7,884 bases of DNA, from the NCBI GenBank assembly GCA_044507975.1, contig JBIQIQ010000112.1, positions 1-7,884 of the forward strand. The letters run 5' to 3'. The notes below the pieces were generated by a model, which worked only from the letters and a program-made list of their open reading frames with translations, did not search any database and was not told the origin of the DNA. A program made the position numbers and the translations under genes. Below, piece by piece: positions 5,936 to 7,884 of the stretch. The DNA comes from DASRWD01 sp044507975 (GTDB taxonomy: Bacteria > Deinococcota > Deinococci > Deinococcales > Trueperaceae). Position 1 is the first letter of the stretch. Each line of letters starts with the position of its first letter.

Positions 5936-5941
5936 AGGTTA
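5936..5941 (-). promoter_or_regulatory. -10 element (TAACCT) for leaderless LOG-family mRNA
   Basis: TAACCT on the minus strand is followed by seven bases (CTGGCGC) and the ATG at 5928, with no Shine-Dalgarno. It matches the TANNNT leaderless pattern seen at the other first genes. No clear -35 box is visible; that position falls within the neighbouring hairpin arm. Confidence 0.5.
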
Positions 5942-5952
5942 TCAGTCCGTCC

Positions 5953-5982
5953 GCGCCGGCCGAGGTAGCGAGCGGCCGGCGC
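5953..5982 (-). terminator. Strong GC hairpin downstream of mutS2
   Basis: GCGCCGGCCG (5953-5962), a 10-base loop, and CGGCCGGCGC (5973-5982) form a perfect 10-bp stem 27 bases after the mutS2 stop, just upstream of the LOG promoter. A competing smaller hairpin, GCGCTC-GGC-GAGCGC, lies at 5979-5993. There is no T-run after it on the minus strand. It probably ends or slows mutS2 transcription, though this is not certain without the U-tract. Confidence 0.5.
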
Positions 5983-6009
5983 TCGGCGAGCGCGCTCCGC
6001 TTCCGTCCC

Positions 6010-7884
6010 TCAGTCGCGCAGCTCTACCACCGTGACGCCGTGGCCACCTTCGTAGGGGACGGCGTCGGCGAAGCCCTTCACCGCGCGGGTCGACCTCAGC
6101 TCCTGGCGGATGGCGTCCCGCAGCGCCCCCGTGCCCTTGCCGTGCAGGATGCGCACGGTGCCGGCCTCGAGCGCCCGAGCCTCGCTGAGGAAGTCGCGCA
6201 CGGCCTCCAGCGCCTCCTCGACCCTGGCCCCTCTGACGTCGAGCTCCTTGTCGACGTTCGCGGGGCCGGCGGGCGACCCGCTCCGGGGACGGCTCGCCTT
6301 CGCCTCCTCCGCCACCGGCCGCGTCTCGCTCTTCGGGACCTCGACCTTGACGAGGCCCAGCTGGACGAGGACGGCGTCGCCGCGCACCTCGATCACCTGG
6401 CCGCGCGCTCCGTAGGAGGGCACCTCGACGCTCGCGCCGGGGCGCCAGGGGTCGGCAGCCGGGGCGGCGGCGGGTGCGCGCTCCTGGCGCCGCGCCTGCT
6501 GCGACGCCACCTGGGCGGCGCGCCGCAGCTCCTGCAGCTCCTGGAGCGCCTTGGAGCGCTGCTCGGGCACCGAGGTGGCGGCGCGCTTGAGCCGCGCGGC
6601 CTGCTGGAGCGTCTCGCCGAGCATCTCCTCCGCACGCGCCGCGGCCGCGGCCATGAGCTCCTGCTCGCGCGCCCGGAGCCCTGCGATCTGCTCGCGCAGG
6701 ACGTCGGCCTCCTTCAGCGCCAGCGCACCTTGGCGGCGCGCCTCGTCCCGCTCGGCCGTGAGCGCGGCGCGCTGCTCCTCGAGCGTGGCGAGCAGCGTCT
6801 CGAGGCGGCCGGCGTCCGCGCCCAGGAGCTCGGCCGCGCGCTGCAGCAGCTCGGCGTCGAGGCCGATGCGCTCGGCGATGGCGAGCGCGTAGCTGCGACC
6901 AGGCTGCCCGACGACCAGCCGGTACGTCGGTCGCAGCTCGGCGATGTCGAAGCTCATGGCGGCGTTGACCACGCCGCTAGCCTCGCTGGCGAACACCTTC
7001 AACGGCGCGAGGTGCGTCGTCACCACGCCGCGGGCGCCACCGGCGAGGACGCGCTCCAGGATCGCCTGCGACAGCGCGGCGCCCTCGTCGGGGTCGGTGC
7101 CGGACCCGAGCTCGTCGATCAGCACCAGCGTGGTGGGACCGGCGCGCTCGACGATGCCCTTGAGGTTCACGAGGTGGCCGGCGTACGTGGAGAGGGAGGC
7201 CTCGATGCTCTGCTGGTCGCCGATGTCGGCGAGCAGAGCGTCGAGGCGGGGCAGCAGCGCGGGCTTCTCCGCCGAGGCCGCGACGTAGAGGCCGCAGTGA
7301 GCCATCAGCGCAGCGAGGCCCACCGTCTTGAGCAGCACCGTCTTGCCGCCCGCGTTCGGGCCGGTGACGACGAGCAGGCGACCGTCTTCGTCGAGCTCGA
7401 CGTCGTTGGGCACGCAGTCCTCGATGAGCGGGTGGCGCGCGGCCATGAGCCTAACGCGACCGCCGCCGTCGAACGTCGGCGCCACGAGGCGCCAGTCCTT
7501 CGCGAGGCTGGCGGAGGCGTTGACGACGTCGAGCTCGGCGACGGCGTCCAGGCTCTCGTCCACCAGCGGCTCCTCCGCCAGGCGCCGCGCCAGGGCGAGC
7601 AGGATGCGCCTGACCTCGTCGCGCTCCTCCATCTCCAGCAGCGCCAGCTCGTTGTTGAGCGGCACGACCGACGCGGGCTCGATGAACACCGTCGCCCCCG
7701 AGTCGGACCGGTCGAGCGCCAGGCCGGGAACGCGCGACTGCGACGACGCCTTGACGGGGATCACGTAGCGGTCGCGCCGCAGCGTGATGATCGGCTCCTG
7801 TACCTCGGAGGCGTGGGCCTCGAGCAACCTGGTAAGGCGGTCACGGATGCGGCCGCGCAGCGGCGCCAGGCGCTGCCGGATGTC
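6010..7884 (-). CDS. mutS2: MutS2 (RqcU-like) ATPase with C-terminal Smr domain, 5' end cut by window edge
   Basis: The frame is open to base 7884, so the 624 visible residues are the C-terminal four-fifths of a protein usually about 770-790 long; the in-frame TTG at 7827 is not the true start. From the left: the end of the core/clamp region (LRRDRYVIPV); an ABC-type ATPase with Walker A GPNAGGKT (175-182), LSTYAGHL (231-238), Walker B LVLIDELGSGTD (253-264) and the TTH switch (289-291); a long charged coiled coil (about 340-450); a KOW-like beta segment (GASVEVPSYGARGQVIEV); and an Smr domain at 544-624 with LDVRG (548-552) and HGKGTGALR (581-589). MutS2 lacks the mismatch-recognition domain of MutS. 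It has been linked to suppressing recombination and, in Bacillus, to splitting collided ribosomes. Smr nuclease motifs look intact. It ends in TGA 81 bases before the LOG gene, with a hairpin between. Confidence 0.96.
   Translation of the reverse strand, partial: DIRQRLAPLRGRIRDRLTRLLEAHASEVQEPIITLRRDRYVIPVKASSQSRVPGLALDRSDSGATVFIEPASVVPLNNELALLEMEERDEVRRILLALARRLAEEPLVDESLDAVAELDVVNASASLAKDWRLVAPTFDGGGRVRLMAARHPLIEDCVPNDVELDEDGRLLVVTGPNAGGKTVLLKTVGLAALMAHCGLYVAASAEKPALLPRLDALLADIGDQQSIEASLSTYAGHLVNLKGIVERAGPTTLVLIDELGSGTDPDEGAALSQAILERVLAGGARGVVTTHLAPLKVFASEASGVVNAAMSFDIAELRPTYRLVVGQPGRSYALAIAERIGLDAELLQRAAELLGADAGRLETLLATLEEQRAALTAERDEARRQGALALKEADVLREQIAGLRAREQELMAAAAARAEEMLGETLQQAARLKRAATSVPEQRSKALQELQELRRAAQVASQQARRQERAPAAAPAADPWRPGASVEVPSYGARGQVIEVRGDAVLVQLGLVKVEVPKSETRPVAEEAKASRPRSGSPAGPANVDKELDVRGARVEEALEAVRDFLSEARALEAGTVRILHGKGTGALRDAIRQELRSTRAVKGFADAVPYEGGHGVTVVELRD

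Noticed and set aside
5988..5997. Palindrome GAGCGCGCTC as an operator
   Set aside because: It is a short GC-rich palindrome inside overlapping hairpins, downstream of mutS2 and more than 40 bases upstream of the LOG -10 element. There is no second copy to support a binding site.
7825..7827. TTG as the start of mutS2
   Set aside because: The frame stays open to the window edge with plausible MutS2 sequence (DIRQRLAPLRGRI), and the protein would lack roughly 150 N-terminal residues, so it is simply cut by the window.

Overview
This is a compact, very GC-rich bacterial chromosome segment. Eight genes fill nearly all of it, and the intergenic gaps are short (26 to 83 bases). No rRNA, tRNA, mobile element, CRISPR array, integrase or phage gene is visible. 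Five genes that begin a transcription unit inside the window have a TANNNT -10 hexamer 5 to 7 bases before the start codon and no convincing Shine-Dalgarno sequence. This is the leaderless-mRNA arrangement known from Deinococcus and relatives. With the protein repertoire (MutS2 with Smr domain, MreB, long-type LOG protein), I infer Deinococcota, more likely a Truepera-like or other MreB-containing lineage than Deinococcus proper. That assignment is an inference.

Layout, left to right. (1) The 3'-truncated gene for a PIG3-type NAD(P)H:quinone oxidoreductase (minus strand) is divergent from (2) an MreB actin homologue (plus), with a 74-base shared promoter region. mreB has no mreC or mreD beside it and meets the next unit head-on. 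(3) A leftward three-gene unit follows: a NorM-type MATE efflux transporter, a 40-residue single-pass membrane protein with a strong Shine-Dalgarno, and a four-helix membrane protein. The last reading frame has no ATG, GTG or TTG in a sensible place. Its best start is a CTG overlapping the preceding stop as CTGA. (4) Divergent from the MATE gene across only 43 bases is an exported or membrane-anchored zinc metallopeptidase of the M23 (LytM) family, with ankyrin repeats between its anchor and catalytic domain. (5) A LOG/TIGR00730-family nucleotide-processing enzyme (minus) converges on it over a strong GC hairpin. (6) MutS2 (minus), truncated at its 5' end by the window edge, lies upstream of the LOG gene and is separated from it by a second strong hairpin.

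Most genes are housekeeping or envelope-related: cell shape (MreB), cell-wall hydrolysis (M23), efflux (MATE), RNA/DNA quality control (MutS2) and nucleotide hydrolysis (LOG). No single pathway ties them together. The most noteworthy points are the uncharacterised pair of small membrane proteins cotranscribed with the MATE pump, the CTGA stop/start overlap, the ankyrin-M23 fusion, the isolated mreB and the back-to-back leaderless promoters. I found no convincing multi-gene new system, and the tiny-protein/four-helix pair is the nearest candidate.
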